DNA of 64,000 bases from Paracoccaceae bacterium (GCA_028284705.1 JANQRE010000015.1:1-64000); one strand, 5' to 3'. Positions 25,371 to 37,626 are shown, counted from the first letter of the stretch. Notes: generated by a model from the sequence alone, not told the origin. Made by a program: numbers and translations.

Positions 25371-27914
25371 GTGCAGGTGGTGCCCGTGATCCTTCGTGCG
25401 ATCCTTTCCTTTTTCGGTTCGATCTTCAGCCTGATTTGCATCGGGGCTGTTGGTGTGGCCGTGTTGGTGGGTGCGATTTTCTACATGTATGGCCGCGATC
25501 TGCCGAACCATGAGCAGCTTGCGCAATACACGCCGCCGACGATCAGTCGGATTTATTCCGGCCATGGCGAGTTGATCGACGAATTCGCGCAGGAGCGCCG
25601 TCTCTTTGCGCCTGCCGACACGATCCCGCCACTTGTGAAAAACGCCTTCATCTCTGCGGAGGACAAGTATTTCTACACCCATAAGGGTTACGACCCGCTC
25701 GGTATGGCGAAAGCTGCTTTGGATGCGGCCCAAGGGGGGCGGCTTCGTGGCGCCTCCACCATCACCCAGCAGGTGATGAAGAACTTCCTGCTTGGCGGTG
25801 AACGCTCAGCAGAGCGGAAAATCAAGGAACTGATCCTCGCGGCCCGGATCGAGCAGACCTTGGATAAAGACAAAATCCTGGAGCTTTACCTCAACGAGAT
25901 TTTCCTCGGTCAGAACAGTTTCGGTGTCGCCGCAGCGGCGCAGACCTATTTCAACAAAACTCTGGCGCAATTGACGGTCGAAGAAGCGGCTTACCTCGCT
26001 GTGCTCCCGAAAGCGCCGTCGAATTATCACCCCGTGCGTCATGCAGAGCGTGCGATCTCGCGCCGCAACTTCGTGCTGCGGGAGATGTATGAGAACGGCT
26101 ATATCGAGAAAGCGGCCTATGAAGAGGCGAAGGAGCGGCCATTGATGACCGTTCAGACCGGTGACTACGAGCCGTTCAAAAAGCAACTGCCGGACCGCGA
26201 CTATTTCACCGATGAAATTCGCCGGCAATTGTCGAAGGATTTTGGCGAAGACGAGTTCTTTGGCGGTGGCCTGACAGTGCGCGCAACCGTGGATCGCGAG
26301 TTGCAGGATGAAGCGGCGCTGGAATTGCGCCGCGCGTTGGAGACTTACGACCGCAGGCAAGGCGTCTTTCACCGGGTGAGAACGACGTTGACGCCCGAGC
26401 ACTTGAACGGCGAGGGCGGCTGGCGCAAGGCGGTCGATGACACCGTCTTCCCGCGTGATATCGACGGCTGGGATATTGCGGTGGTTCTGGGCTTTGAGGG
26501 CGCGGATGCGATCATCGGGATCGAAGGCGTTGAAGAGCAGGGTCGGATCACCGGTGAAGATGTGAAATGGGCGCGTCCGCGTCAGGAGGATGGCAGTCTC
26601 GGCAAACGTCTCGCCGATGCGTCAAATCTCTTGACGGTCGGCGACATGATCCATGTGAAGGCAGGCGAAGATGGCACTTGGTCTTTGCGGCAAATCCCGG
26701 AAGTCCAGGGTGGCTTCATGGCGATGGACGTGAACACGGGGCGTGTTCTGGCGATGCAGGGCGGTTACTCGTACCAGCACTCGGTTTTCAACCGCGCAAC
26801 CCAGGCGACGCGACAGCCGGGCTCTTCGTTTAAGCCATTTGTTTATGCTGCCGCGCTTGATTCCGGTTTCGCGCCGAACACGATCGTCGTGGATGCACCC
26901 ATTGAGATCAACACACCGCAAGGCCTGTGGCGCCCGAAAAACGCGTCCAACAAGTTCTACGGACCGACGCCCGTGCGCACAGGCATCGAGCAATCGCGGA
27001 ACCTGATGACCATCCGGTTGGCGCAGGAGATCGGCATGGACACCGTGGCGTCCTATGCGGAGCGGTTTGGGGTTTATGACGATATGAACCCGTTCCTGTC
27101 GAACGCGCTCGGCGCGCAGGAATCGACGCTCTACAAAATGGTCGCCGCCTACGCGATGTTCGCCAATGGCGGTGAGCGTGTGGAGCCGACGCTTGTGGAC
27201 CGCGTGCAGGACCGTTGGGGCCGCACGGTTTACCGCCATGACCGGCGCATCTGCAATGATTGCCAACTGGCCTCGCTGGACCCAAATTTTGCGCCCGCCA
27301 TCGTGTCGAACCGCGAGCGAGTGATGGATGCTGTGACCGCCTATCAGCTGACCTCGATGATGACCGGCGTGGTGGACCGGGGCACGGCGTCGCGGACTGT
27401 AAACCTACCGGTGCCGACTGCCGGCAAGACCGGCACGACGAATGACTCCAAGGATGTCTGGTTCATCGGCTTCACCTCGAACATCGTGGCAGGCTGCTAT
27501 ATCGGCCATGACCGTCCGCGCAATATGGGTCGTGGCGCGTCGGGTGGCGGCATGTGCGGCCCTGTCTTCAACAGCTTTATGAAGAAGGCCATTCGGAAAT
27601 ATGGCGGCGGTAAGTTTGAAGTCCCGCCCGGTGGGTATTTCGTGAAGATCGACCGGTTCTCGGGAGCGATCCTGCCCGAAAACGCATCAGGCCCGCACGT
27701 GGTGTTGGAGTATTTCCGCGAAGGCGAAGAGCCGACCTACGGGCTCGGTGCGATCCTGGATGGTGGGTTCGCCATGGGCTCGAACCTCAACCTCTTCAGT
27801 CGTGGAGAGAGCGATGTGACGGCGGTGACGCAAGTGACAACGTCGACTGGCAAGAGGGCTGTAATCCCAAAACGAGCGAATTTCGGCACCCTGAGTGCGG
27901 GGGGCCTTTACTAG
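25371..27914 (+). CDS. mrcA: Penicillin-binding protein 1A
   Basis: 847 aa; GTG start at 25371, with another GTG-rich choice two codons on. One membrane anchor at ~12-36. The glycosyltransferase domain has the EDKYFYTHKG motif and RGASTITQQVMKN; the OB-like insertion follows. The transpeptidase has SSFK (nucleophile near residue 484) and KTGTTND (near 686). It polymerises and crosslinks peptidoglycan. Adjacent amiC and, further on, the bactofilin/M23 genes make this a cell-wall-rich part of the window. Confidence 0.95.
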   Translation: MQVVPVILRAILSFFGSIFSLICIGAVGVAVLVGAIFYMYGRDLPNHEQLAQYTPPTISRIYSGHGELIDEFAQERRLFAPADTIPPLVKNAFISAEDKYFYTHKGYDPLGMAKAALDAAQGGRLRGASTITQQVMKNFLLGGERSAERKIKELILAARIEQTLDKDKILELYLNEIFLGQNSFGVAAAAQTYFNKTLAQLTVEEAAYLAVLPKAPSNYHPVRHAERAISRRNFVLREMYENGYIEKAAYEEAKERPLMTVQTGDYEPFKKQLPDRDYFTDEIRRQLSKDFGEDEFFGGGLTVRATVDRELQDEAALELRRALETYDRRQGVFHRVRTTLTPEHLNGEGGWRKAVDDTVFPRDIDGWDIAVVLGFEGADAIIGIEGVEEQGRITGEDVKWARPRQEDGSLGKRLADASNLLTVGDMIHVKAGEDGTWSLRQIPEVQGGFMAMDVNTGRVLAMQGGYSYQHSVFNRATQATRQPGSSFKPFVYAAALDSGFAPNTIVVDAPIEINTPQGLWRPKNASNKFYGPTPVRTGIEQSRNLMTIRLAQEIGMDTVASYAERFGVYDDMNPFLSNALGAQESTLYKMVAAYAMFANGGERVEPTLVDRVQDRWGRTVYRHDRRICNDCQLASLDPNFAPAIVSNRERVMDAVTAYQLTSMMTGVVDRGTASRTVNLPVPTAGKTGTTNDSKDVWFIGFTSNIVAGCYIGHDRPRNMGRGASGGGMCGPVFNSFMKKAIRKYGGGKFEVPPGGYFVKIDRFSGAILPENASGPHVVLEYFREGEEPTYGLGAILDGGFAMGSNLNLFSRGESDVTAVTQVTTSTGKRAVIPKRANFGTLSAGGLY

Positions 27915-27951
27915 GCGTTCACTTTCCGGTCCGGATTTCGTTTCTAAACCC

Positions 27952-27972
27952 TTACCAAGTTTAAAAATTTTA
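27952..27972 (-). repeat. Intergenic motif copy C (minus strand)
   Basis: Read on the minus strand: TAAAATTTTTAAA, three bases, GGTAA. The spacing is the same as at 5807-5827. It lies ~40 bp after the mrcA stop. Confidence 0.45.
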
Positions 27973-28057
27973 AAGGCGCCCAGGTTTGGATTCGACCGCG
28001 GTGCTGCGATTTGGGGCTTGCGCGACCTCTAATGATTGTCCCAAACCTATCCCCGTC

Positions 28058-28093
28058 TAAAATTTTTAAACGGCGTTAGAACTTTGGTAACCG
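28058..28093 (+). repeat. Intergenic motif copy B
   Basis: TAAAATTTTTAAACG at 28058-28072, identical to 5807-5821, then 13 bases, then GGTAACCG at 28086-28093. It lies 72 bp before the prfB ATG. Confidence 0.45.
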
Positions 28094-28164
28094 CCACTTG
28101 CTCCCACCTTGCATCCCGCATATCAAAATCCGACCCCAGCAGGTTCAACAAGGTTACCCCTCCA

Positions 28165-29288
<1,124 letters not shown>

Positions 29289-29292
<4 letters not shown>

Positions 29293-30773
29293 GCGACCGC
29301 CTTCTTGATCTGCCCGCGCGCGATCCAAGCGACGAGTGCTCCGGCCAGACAGAAAGCGCAGGAAATCCAGGCGACGGTGACAAAGGCGGCATTGCTCGCG
29401 GATGCATGACCAGCCGCCTCGGTGACGGACCCGAAGCTCTCAGTCCCGCCTGCCGCACCGTAGACCACGGCGACAACACTACCCATGGCGGCCACAGCGA
29501 TGAGACCCGCCATCCGGGTCACGGCGTTGTTGATGCCGGATGCGGTGCCGGTCGATTTGGAATTCACCGATCCCATCACTGCCGTGCTCAAAGGCGCCAC
29601 GGCCAGCCCCATACCGATGCCTTGCAGGCACATGGCCGGCATCACGGCGGTCCAGAAATTCTGACTCGGGATCACCAATGCCAAAGCGCCGTAGCCTGTG
29701 GCCAGGACGAGCGAACCGATGATCATCAGAAGCATCGGACCATAGCGATCCGCGAGGCGGCCTGATAGGCCCGACAACATGGCGATGAAAATCGAGAGTG
29801 GGGCGAAGGCTGCCGCGGTTTCGATCTCGGTCACGCCCCAACCGGCGATCACCGTCATCGGCAGGTAGAACAGGATCGCGGAAAAGGCGAAATAGATGAA
29901 GAAGCTGACGAGGTTGGCCGCTGAAAAGCCGAAATTGCGGAATAAACCCAGCGGCATCATCGGGTGCGGAGAGCGTTTCTCGACCAGAATGAAAGCAGCC
30001 AGGGCCAGCAGCCCGGCAGCACCGTATAGTGCGTTGCGCGGCCCGAAGCCTTCGCCATGTTCAGCACCAGTGAGCGCGAATGCGACAAGACCCAGCCCCA
30101 ATGTGGCCAGCAGTGCGCCAGGCACATCCACGCCGCGTTCGGGCTGAGCCGGATCTTGGGTAACATGGCGGAAAAGCAGCAGCAGTGCGATGCCGCCAAG
30201 CGGCAGGTTGATCGCGAAAATCCAACGCCAGATCTCAGGGCCGCCAAACGTCATCGCCACACCGCCGATGATCGGCCCTAAAGCTGCTGTGATGGCGGAG
30301 AATGCGGCCCATATGCCGATCGCGCGTCCGCGTTCGCTTTCAGGATAGGCGCGTCCGATCAGCGCCAAAGAGCCGGGCACCATGAGCGCCGCCCCAAAGC
30401 CTTGGGCCGCGCGTGCGGCGATCAGCATGTCGGCGCTGGACGCAAAGGCGCAGACCATGGACGCGGCCACAAAAATGCCAATGCCAATTCCAAAGACGCG
30501 CACGAGGCCGAAACGATCTCCCGCAGCGCCGCCCACCAAAATGAGGGAGGACAACGCCAGCATATAGGCGTTGGAAATCCACTGCGCCTGGACAAGGGTG
30601 CCATCCAACGAGGCTCGCATACTCGGCAAAGCTATCGCCACCATGGACCCGTCGATAAATCCGAGGGAAGAGGCGAGAATAGCGGTTACTAAAATAAATT
30701 TGCGCGCCTCGGGGGCACATAAAGAATGCGGCCCCACCCGCGTATCGGCGGTTGGGGCCATAATGTCAGTCAT
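29289..30773 (-). CDS. MFS drug-efflux-type transporter (DHA2/EmrB-like, 14 helices)
   Basis: 494 aa. Hydrophobic segments fit about 14 membrane helices. [16 protein letters not shown] in the first helix region is the DHA2 family motif, and [14 protein letters not shown] is the MFS loop 2-3 motif. It is likely a proton-driven exporter; the substrate is unknown. The ATG at 30773 lies three nt after the bactofilin stop, so it may be co-transcribed with the M23-bactofilin pair, an unusual partner. Confidence 0.85.
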
Positions 30774-30776
30774 TCG

Positions 30777-31319
30777 TTAGCTTTTTGCTGCTGCTGGTTT
30801 CGGAGCAGGTGCCGGGGCAGGGGCGGGCGCAACCGCCGGCTTGCTGGCACCGGTGTTCAATGGATCGTCCTGACGCTGCACGGAGCCTTCGAAATGGGCG
30901 CCGGATTCAATGGCGATCGTTTTGTGAATGATGTCGCCTTCCACGCGGGCGGTGGAGGTCAGACGCACTTTCAGGCCGCGTACACGACCCACCACGCGAC
31001 CATTGACGACCACGTCATCAGCGACGATCTCGCCCTTGATCGTGGCAGTCTCGCCGACGGTCAGAAGATGGGCGCGGATATCGCCCTCAACAGTGCCTTC
31101 AACCTGGATATCGCCGGTGGTCTTGAGATTGCCGGTAATCGTCAGATCCGTCGATAGGGTCGAGGGCGGCGCTTTCGGCTTCGGTGCCGAAGTTGAAGAG
31201 AATTCCGGTTTCGGTGTCGGGGCAGATGTGGGTGCCGCAGTCACCGGTTTGGATGCCGAGTTGTCAGCCTCCGTAGAGGTTGTCGACCCGGATTCGTTGA
31301 TTTTGCTTTTAGAAAACAT
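30777..31319 (-). CDS. Bactofilin (polymer-forming cytoskeletal protein)
   Basis: 180 aa. The N-terminal ~52 residues and the C-terminal ~25 (Ala/Pro/Lys-rich) are low complexity and flank a right-handed beta-helix core (about 55-155), with repeats such as LKTTGDIQVEGTVEGDIRA, TIKGEIVADDVVVNGRVVG and ARVEGDIIHKTI. Bactofilins self-assemble without nucleotide and scaffold wall enzymes. Its start overlaps the M23 peptidase gene by 11 nt, the known bactofilin/LytM pairing seen in shape control. Confidence 0.93.
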   Translation of the reverse strand: MFSKSKINESGSTTSTEADNSASKPVTAAPTSAPTPKPEFSSTSAPKPKAPPSTLSTDLTITGNLKTTGDIQVEGTVEGDIRAHLLTVGETATIKGEIVADDVVVNGRVVGRVRGLKVRLTSTARVEGDIIHKTIAIESGAHFEGSVQRQDDPLNTGASKPAVAPAPAPAPAPKPAAAKS

Positions 31320-32676
31320 CGCGTCCTGCCTTGATGTAGGTCATTGGGTTAACGGGCTTTCCGCCGATCCGGACCTCATAGTGGAGATGGACCCCGGTTA
31401 CCCGGCCAGTCGCTCCCATATCAGCAATCCGGTCTCCGCGCGAGACCCTTTGACCTACTTTTACCCTGATTCGAGAATTATGGGCATAGCGGGTTTCAAT
31501 ACCAAACGCGTGTTGGACCTTCACAAGACGACCGTAGCCCGACTGCCAGCCGGCATGGGTGACAACACCATCAGCGGTCGCATAGATCGGCGTTCCCGAG
31601 CGACCGGCGAAATCAACGCCAGCATGCATGCGGGTGCCCGCACCTTTCGGATCGCGGCGATAGCCAAAACCTGAAGTGAAGCGGAAGGCGCCTTTTACCG
31701 GCATGGCAACGGGTGTTTTGTCGGCCGCGATACGGAAGAGGTTGATACGGTCGAGTTCTTTCAGGATGCGGTTGGCACGCTTGGTTGTCGGGTCATCCAC
31801 GGTCGTACCGCCGGATGTGGACATCGCGGCAGGGAGCAGGGGACCGCCCTGACCCGAATAGCCACGGCGCACTTGCTCAATGATTGACTCGGTCGGCATG
31901 CCAGCAGCGCGGAACATCTTGTCGAGCGGCTCCAGCGATACGGTCACAGCGTCCTCAAGCCGGCGGAAAATGCGGTCATTGCGATCTTCGTGCATTTGCA
32001 GCGTGAAGCGCAATTCATCGGCAGCAGCTTTTTCGGCCTCGGCCTTCGCTGCCATCGCGTCACGTTCTTTGGCGGTTTGCTGCAACGCATCGGTCAGGAA
32101 GTTCACCGACCCATCGACCGGTGACGCACCACGGGCGAGCAGGATGCCTTCTTCGCCCTCAGCGCCTTCGATCTGCGCCAGCAGGCTTTCGGTTTCACCG
32201 CGCGCCGCGTCACGCTCTTTCATTGTTTTGCGGAGCGTGGTCTGGATAACTTCGATGCCGGTCTCAAGCTCGGAACGGCCATCTTCCGAGGCCAGAAGCT
32301 CGGACTGCATTTCGGAGATCTGTTTCAGCGCGACGTTGAACCGCTCTTGCGCGGCAGCCGCTTCGGCGGCCCTGAGATCGCGCTCCCCGCTCAGAGCATT
32401 GAGGCGGGCTTCGTAAATCGCGCGCTCACGTTGGGCTTGCTCGCGCGCGTTCCCGGCGCTGATCGCATCCATCAGGAAAACCGAGGTCAGAATGATCGTC
32501 CAGGCGACCATGACCGCAGTTCCGCCAAGGATCGCCGCGATTGTCGTGGGTCGCAGCCGGATGAAACGCGTGCCGCTGTCAGATTTCAGAAAAAGTCGTT
32601 GCTCCGGGAGCCTGCGCTCCAACATCGCATTCAGCTTGTCGAGTAGTCGCGTTTTCACGTGTTTTTGTCCCGCCAT
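31309..32676 (-). CDS. M23 (LytM) peptidase with coiled coil
   Basis: 455 aa. A cytoplasmic N-terminus is followed by one membrane helix (~47-70), a long periplasmic coiled coil (about 75-235), and a C-terminal M23 domain with zinc motifs HAGVDFAG (HxxxD) and VHLHYEVR (HxH). All ligands are present, so an active DD- or DL-endopeptidase is predicted, unlike degenerate EnvC/NlpD types. It overlaps the bactofilin gene by 11 nt; the two proteins probably work together on cell shape. Confidence 0.92.
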   Translation of the reverse strand: MAGQKHVKTRLLDKLNAMLERRLPEQRLFLKSDSGTRFIRLRPTTIAAILGGTAVMVAWTIILTSVFLMDAISAGNAREQAQRERAIYEARLNALSGERDLRAAEAAAAQERFNVALKQISEMQSELLASEDGRSELETGIEVIQTTLRKTMKERDAARGETESLLAQIEGAEGEEGILLARGASPVDGSVNFLTDALQQTAKERDAMAAKAEAEKAAADELRFTLQMHEDRNDRIFRRLEDAVTVSLEPLDKMFRAAGMPTESIIEQVRRGYSGQGGPLLPAAMSTSGGTTVDDPTTKRANRILKELDRINLFRIAADKTPVAMPVKGAFRFTSGFGYRRDPKGAGTRMHAGVDFAGRSGTPIYATADGVVTHAGWQSGYGRLVKVQHAFGIETRYAHNSRIRVKVGQRVSRGDRIADMGATGRVTGVHLHYEVRIGGKPVNPMTYIKAGRDVF

Positions 32677-32828
32677 GTCCCGTTCCCAATCGGCATGCGC
32701 AGTCTCCCCAGCCCGTCACATGTCCCGATGTCCTTAGACAACGTGTCGAATCACTGCAAGCGTGTTGGTTAAATCCGCGGCAAGAAGACCTGTTTAGCCC
32801 TTGTTTTGGCAGGATTTCGCCGATTTTT

Positions 32829-33629
32829 CTACCTCACGGCAGCCGGTGTCTCTGACAGCGGCCAGTAGAAGTCCGGCGGCAGGCCCGCTTCGGCACGTTT
32901 TTCCTCGTTGAACGGCGGTTTCAGGGTCGAATGAAAGTAGCGTTTCACAAGCGTATGGAAGACCTGTTTCGGGTCCAGATTGTGCCGCCCGCAGAGGAAA
33001 TGAAACCACTTTGATCCGTAGGCCACGTGACCGACTTCCTCTGCATAGATCACTTCCAGCGCCGCGACCGTTTGCTCGTCCTTGGCCTGCTGGAAGAGCT
33101 TGATCATACTTGGTGTCACATCGAGGCCGCGGGCCTCAAGCACCATTGGAACAACCGCCAATCGCCCCATGATGTCGGTCGCGGTGTCTTCCGCAGCGCG
33201 CCACATTCCGGCATGGGCGTCGAGGTCACCATAAGCCATGTCATAGCTCGCAAGGCATTCGGATAAGAGCATGAAATGTTTGGATTCCTCATCGGCTGCT
33301 TTCACCCAATCGTCGTAAAAACCAAGTGGAAATTCCGTACCGGGAAAGCGCGCGATGATGTCCCAATGCAGATCAATCGCGTTCAGTTCGATGTGGGCGA
33401 TGGCATGTAGCATCGCCGCGCGCCCCTCTGGCGTGCCGGGTTTGCGCTTCGGCACATCGCGTGGATCAAGCAGTGCGGGACGCTCCGGTCGGGCAGGGCG
33501 GTCAGGTGGTGTGGCTTGACCAAGCTCTGCCTCTCCGACCGCGCGCATCTCTCGCCAAAGCGCGGCGTTGCTGCGGGAGGTCTGCGCCTTGGTGGTCGCA
33601 TCGGCGGTGGTCAGAACCTCCACCGCCAT
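32829..33629 (-). CDS. Ferritin-like DUF455 protein
   Basis: 266 aa from the ATG at 33629. A GTG at 33650 that overlaps the bcp stop as GTGA is a real alternative (273 aa) and would couple translation. Helical; repeated Glu/His pairs in AHIELNAIDLHWD, ADEESKHF and YAEEVGHV fit a diiron ferritin-like site. DUF455 has no settled function; tRNA-modifying MiaE is a distant relative. It lies downstream of a peroxiredoxin, which hints at oxidative stress. Confidence 0.8.
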   Translation of the reverse strand: MAVEVLTTADATTKAQTSRSNAALWREMRAVGEAELGQATPPDRPARPERPALLDPRDVPKRKPGTPEGRAAMLHAIAHIELNAIDLHWDIIARFPGTEFPLGFYDDWVKAADEESKHFMLLSECLASYDMAYGDLDAHAGMWRAAEDTATDIMGRLAVVPMVLEARGLDVTPSMIKLFQQAKDEQTVAALEVIYAEEVGHVAYGSKWFHFLCGRHNLDPKQVFHTLVKRYFHSTLKPPFNEEKRAEAGLPPDFYWPLSETPAAVR

Positions 33630-33646
33630 CTCTCTTAAGCGTCGGT

Positions 33647-34108
33647 TCACAATGCTTGTGCTGCCTCCAGCACGGCCTCCACATGTCCCGGCACGCGGAC
33701 CTTGCGCCATTCACCGACGATTTTGCCTGTGCCATCGATCAGAAAGGTCGAGCGTTCGATGCCCATATAGGTCTTGCCATACATGCTCTTTTCCTTCCAC
33801 ACGCCATAGCGCTCGCAGACATCGCTGACTTCGTCGGAGGCCAGAACAACGGACAGAGAATGTTTGTCGCGAAACTTGTCGTGCTTTTTCACGCTATCCT
33901 TCGAAATGCCGATCACCACACAGTTGGCGGCTGCGAAGTCTGAGCCCAGTTCGGTGAAACCGATGGCCTCCTTGGTGCAGCCCGGCGTATCATCTTTGGG
34001 ATAGAAATAAACCACGACAGCTTTGGGTCTGAGGCCGGAGAGACTCACTTCGCCACCTCCGTCGCGAGGAAGGGTGAAATCTGGAGCGGTTTCGCCTAAA
34101 GTTGCCAT
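33647..34108 (-). CDS. bcp: Thioredoxin-dependent peroxiredoxin (BCP/PrxQ)
   Basis: 153 aa from the ATG at 34108; a GTG six codons upstream is less likely. The peroxidatic Cys44 is in YPKDDTPGCTKEA. The resolving Cys at +5 that E. coli BCP has is absent here (Ile49); C63 or C98 could serve, or the protein may be 1-Cys. It reduces organic and hydrogen peroxides. It leads a minus-strand pair with the DUF455 gene. Confidence 0.93.
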   Translation of the reverse strand: MATLGETAPDFTLPRDGGGEVSLSGLRPKAVVVYFYPKDDTPGCTKEAIGFTELGSDFAAANCVVIGISKDSVKKHDKFRDKHSLSVVLASDEVSDVCERYGVWKEKSMYGKTYMGIERSTFLIDGTGKIVGEWRKVRVPGHVEAVLEAAQAL

Positions 34109-34198
34109 GAAAAGATGCGCCTTCACCTGAAGTTAAGATGTCACCAAGATTAGGGCGCGATAAAGAAAGTCAAAGTGGCGGGCGAGAGAGCGCATAGA

Positions 34199-37100
34199 AT
34201 GGCGCCGAAAGACAAAAGCGAAACGGATGAGACGGAGGTTGATGCCGCCGAGGATGCATCTGTGTCTGCGGCTCCGGACGACACCGTTGAGGCGGAGGTA
34301 AGCGCGTCCGAGGCGGTGGACGAAGACGAGCCAGGAAAACCGGTCAAGCCGCGCGGGCGCAAGCGTCGCGGTGCTTGGCGGGTGTTCACGGCGACCTGTG
34401 CCTTGGGATTGGCCTTTCTTGTCGCCGTGATCGTGGTCTCGCTTCTGTCGATGATGGGCCGCACCGTGGCCCTGCCGGAGATTGCTGTTGAGCGGATCGA
34501 GCGGCAGTTGAACGCGCAGATGGACGGCCCCTCCATCCGGGTGCGCCATGTCCAGATCGGCCTTCATGACAGTGCCTATCGCCCGACGGTAGACCTCAAG
34601 GGTGTGTCCTTCTGGGACGAGGATGACAAACGCATTCTGGCCCTGCCGAGCCTGCGCACCAAGCTTGACACGTCGGAGCTGTTGCTCGGTCGATTGGCGC
34701 TGGAAACGCTGGAACTGGATGGGGGGCTGATCCGCCTTGAGCGCGACGAAAACGGCAGTCTGCAATTAGCGCTTGGCGCCGATCTGGCGGAGGGGGCTGA
34801 GATTGGCTCCATCGGCGACATGCTTGCGATCATTGATCGCGTCTTCGCGGATGAGGCGCTGCGCGAATTGGAAGAAGTGCGCGCCCAAGGCATCACGTTG
34901 CAGGTGCGCGACCGGCGCGATGGCCGCACGGTGACGGTGCGCGACGGCGCGATGCAGATCGTCAATACCGAGCGGCTGGTGGCTGGCACGGTGCGGTTTG
35001 ATCTGTCGATGGATGCGGGGATCGAGGGGTCATTGGTCCTGTCGCTGGAGCGACCCAAGGGCATCGAAGGCGCGCGTTTCCAGGCGCAGTTTCAGGACAT
35101 TTCCACCCGCGATCTGGCGGGGCAGGTGGCGGCACTAAACTGGCTTGGTGCTGTTGATGCGCCTGTCTCGGGGGCGCTGTCGACTGAGATCGGTGATGCG
35201 GAGGGCGTGCTGGCATTGGCGGGTACGCTTGATATCGGCAAGGGCGTCCTGCGCCCCGCAGAGCAAGCCAAACCGGTGCATTTCAACTCCGCCAAAACCT
35301 ATGTCAGGTTCGAGCGCGCGACCGGGCGGTTGCATCTCGACTCGATTGAGCTTGATGCGCCGGAGATGCGCCTTCGGGGGTCCGGTCACGCCGATCTGAT
35401 GGATTTCGCCGCGGGCATTCCACAGACCCTGCTTGGACAGTTGCGCTTCACCGATATCAAACTCGATCCGGAAGGGATTTTCGAAAACCCGGTGACTTTC
35501 GCAAGCGGTGCGCTCGATATCCGATATCGCCCACAAGCGCTCGATCTCGATGTCGGGCAGTTGGTGCTGGAGAATGAGGGCGCGCAGATCGTCACAAACG
35601 GCGCGATTTCCGTTGAGGAGAAGGGCTGGGCAGTCAGCCTCGACAGCGCGATCGGAGAAATTGAGCCTGACAAACTGATGGCGCTGTGGCCCACCAGTGC
35701 CGTCCGAGCAACCCGCGATTGGCTGACCACAAATGTGAACTCTGGCAAGTTGCAGCGTGCTGCGGCTGCACTGCGTCTGACACCTGGTGAGCCGATCAAC
35801 TCGTCGGTGACGTTCAACTTTCAGAACGCCGATGTGCAGTTCATCAAAACCCTGCCGCCGATCCGCGGGGGACAAGGCTTCGCGTCCATCTCATCCAATG
35901 GGTTTTTCCTGAAACTTGAACGCGGCGGGATCACTCTGCCGGAGCGCGGCCTGATCGATGCCAGCGGTTCGATCATGGAAATCCGCGATCTCTCCGTGCG
36001 TCACCCGCTTGGCGAGTTTGATCTCGCGCTACGGGCCACCATCCCGGACGCTTTGGCGCTCCTCGATGAGAAGCCATTCGAATTCCTCCAGAAATCCGAT
36101 CTCACGCCGGATATCGTGACCGGGCGCGCCGATATCTCTGCGCAGATTTCCTTCCCGTTGATCAAAGCGCTGAAGCTGAAGGATATCGAGTATCAGGTTG
36201 CGGCTGACCTTATGGAGGTGCGCTCAGAGACACTGATTGAGGGGCGGGTCCTTGCATCCGATGCCATGACGCTTGCCGCGGGCGATGGCCGGTTGAGCAT
36301 CACAGGCGCCGCCACGCTCGATGACATCCCGCTCAATGTGACCTGGTCCCGAACTCTTGGGGAGGAGGCGGACAACACCTCCCGCGTGGAAGGCACGATC
36401 GAACTGTCTCAACGAGCACTCCGGGCGTTCAATGTCGCATTGCCCGAGGGCAGCGTCTCTGGCGCGTCGCAGGCGCAGATCGCGTTTGATCTGGTGAAAG
36501 GAGAGCCGCCGCTAATCAAGCTGACCTCTGATTTGCGAGGACTGGCGATGCGCATCGACGCGCTTGGCTGGAGCAAGGGTCGGAATACGGGCGGCAAGCT
36601 CGATCTCGAAGTCGTCATGGGCGAGGTGCCTGATATCCGGACATTGTCGGTTGAAGCGGCAGGGCTGACCGCACGCGGTGATGTGGTTCTGCGTCCCGGC
36701 GGAGGTTTTGAGCGCGCCATCTTCCGACCGTTGCGGGTTGCCGGGAAACTCAACTCGACGGTCGAAGTGATCGGACGCGGTGCGAACCGTCCGGTGAGGC
36801 TTGTCGTTCAGGGTGGCACGATTGACGTGCGCAAATTCGGCGTGACATCGGGGCGTCCGGGAGGCGGAGGGCCACCCCTTGAACTCGCGGTGGAGCGTGT
36901 GATCATCACCGACAGCATCGCGCTCGACAGTTTCCGCGGGAAATTCAGCAATGATCGCGGGTTGGACGGCAATTTCACCGGTCGCTTGAATGGGCAGACG
37001 CAGGTCAATGGTGTTGTTGTCCCGACGAATCGCGGCCTTGCTTTCCGGGTGCAATCCCAAAATGGCGGCGGCGTGCTGCGATCCTCGGGTGTGTTTCGAA

Positions 37101-37615
37101 ACGCCAGTGGCGGCGCGCTGGACCTGACACTTCAACCCAATGGCCGCCCCGGGCAATTCAACGGCTCTCTCAAAATTACCAATACACGGGTAAAAAAAGC
37201 CCCCGCTCTGGCTGATCTTCTCTCGGCCTTGAGCGTCGTCGGATTGCTGGAACAACTCTCCGGAGACGGCATTCTATTCGGTAATGTTCAGGCCAACTTC
37301 CTGCTGTCTTCCCAGGGCATTACGCTTCGAAACTCAAGTGCGGTTGGCGCATCCATGGGCATTTCCATGGAGGGTGTGTACGACACGGAGAGACGCCGCA
37401 TGGATATGCAAGGCGTCGTGTCGCCGATCTACGCGGTGAACGGTCTTTTTGGTGCGCTGTTCTCACCGCGTCGGGGGGAAGGCTTGTTCGGCTTCAATTA
37501 CCGCTTGCGCGGGGCTGCGGATAATCCACAAGTGCAGGTGAATCCTCTGTCGGTTCTGACCCCGGGCGTCTTCCGGGAAATCTTCCGACAACCGCCGCCG
37601 AGACTGCAAAACTGA
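34199..37615 (+). CDS. YhdP/AsmA-like envelope protein (DUF3971)
   Basis: 1138 aa from the ATG at 34199 with GAGAGAG ~9 nt upstream. An acidic cytoplasmic N-terminus (1-55) and a basic patch precede one membrane helix (64-86). The rest is a long periplasmic beta-rich rod with many LxLxxGxLxxxxL-type repeats, and an AsmA-like C-terminal portion. YhdP/TamB proteins bridge inner and outer membranes and carry phospholipid outward. It is divergent from bcp and 11 nt before queA. Confidence 0.83.
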   Translation: MAPKDKSETDETEVDAAEDASVSAAPDDTVEAEVSASEAVDEDEPGKPVKPRGRKRRGAWRVFTATCALGLAFLVAVIVVSLLSMMGRTVALPEIAVERIERQLNAQMDGPSIRVRHVQIGLHDSAYRPTVDLKGVSFWDEDDKRILALPSLRTKLDTSELLLGRLALETLELDGGLIRLERDENGSLQLALGADLAEGAEIGSIGDMLAIIDRVFADEALRELEEVRAQGITLQVRDRRDGRTVTVRDGAMQIVNTERLVAGTVRFDLSMDAGIEGSLVLSLERPKGIEGARFQAQFQDISTRDLAGQVAALNWLGAVDAPVSGALSTEIGDAEGVLALAGTLDIGKGVLRPAEQAKPVHFNSAKTYVRFERATGRLHLDSIELDAPEMRLRGSGHADLMDFAAGIPQTLLGQLRFTDIKLDPEGIFENPVTFASGALDIRYRPQALDLDVGQLVLENEGAQIVTNGAISVEEKGWAVSLDSAIGEIEPDKLMALWPTSAVRATRDWLTTNVNSGKLQRAAAALRLTPGEPINSSVTFNFQNADVQFIKTLPPIRGGQGFASISSNGFFLKLERGGITLPERGLIDASGSIMEIRDLSVRHPLGEFDLALRATIPDALALLDEKPFEFLQKSDLTPDIVTGRADISAQISFPLIKALKLKDIEYQVAADLMEVRSETLIEGRVLASDAMTLAAGDGRLSITGAATLDDIPLNVTWSRTLGEEADNTSRVEGTIELSQRALRAFNVALPEGSVSGASQAQIAFDLVKGEPPLIKLTSDLRGLAMRIDALGWSKGRNTGGKLDLEVVMGEVPDIRTLSVEAAGLTARGDVVLRPGGGFERAIFRPLRVAGKLNSTVEVIGRGANRPVRLVVQGGTIDVRKFGVTSGRPGGGGPPLELAVERVIITDSIALDSFRGKFSNDRGLDGNFTGRLNGQTQVNGVVVPTNRGLAFRVQSQNGGGVLRSSGVFRNASGGALDLTLQPNGRPGQFNGSLKITNTRVKKAPALADLLSALSVVGLLEQLSGDGILFGNVQANFLLSSQGITLRNSSAVGASMGISMEGVYDTERRRMDMQGVVSPIYAVNGLFGALFSPRRGEGLFGFNYRLRGAADNPQVQVNPLSVLTPGVFREIFRQPPPRLQN

Positions 37616-37626
37616 CCGCGCCACCC

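Larger units (their letters stand above)
27915..28164 (+). other. 250-bp intergenic region before prfB with paired AT-rich motifs
   Basis: No gene is supported: the in-frame codons upstream of the prfB ATG have no ribosome site and no family match. Two inverted copies of the TAAAATTTTTAAA motif lie here, minus strand at 27960-27972 and plus strand at 28058-28070, each with GGTAA nearby (27952-27956 minus; 28086-28090 plus). This likely contains the prfB promoter. Confidence 0.55.

Noticed and set aside
28036-28164. Extended prfB start or a programmed frameshift
   Set aside because: RF2 aligns from the ATG at 28165 and the frame is continuous; no CTTTGA-type shift site is present.
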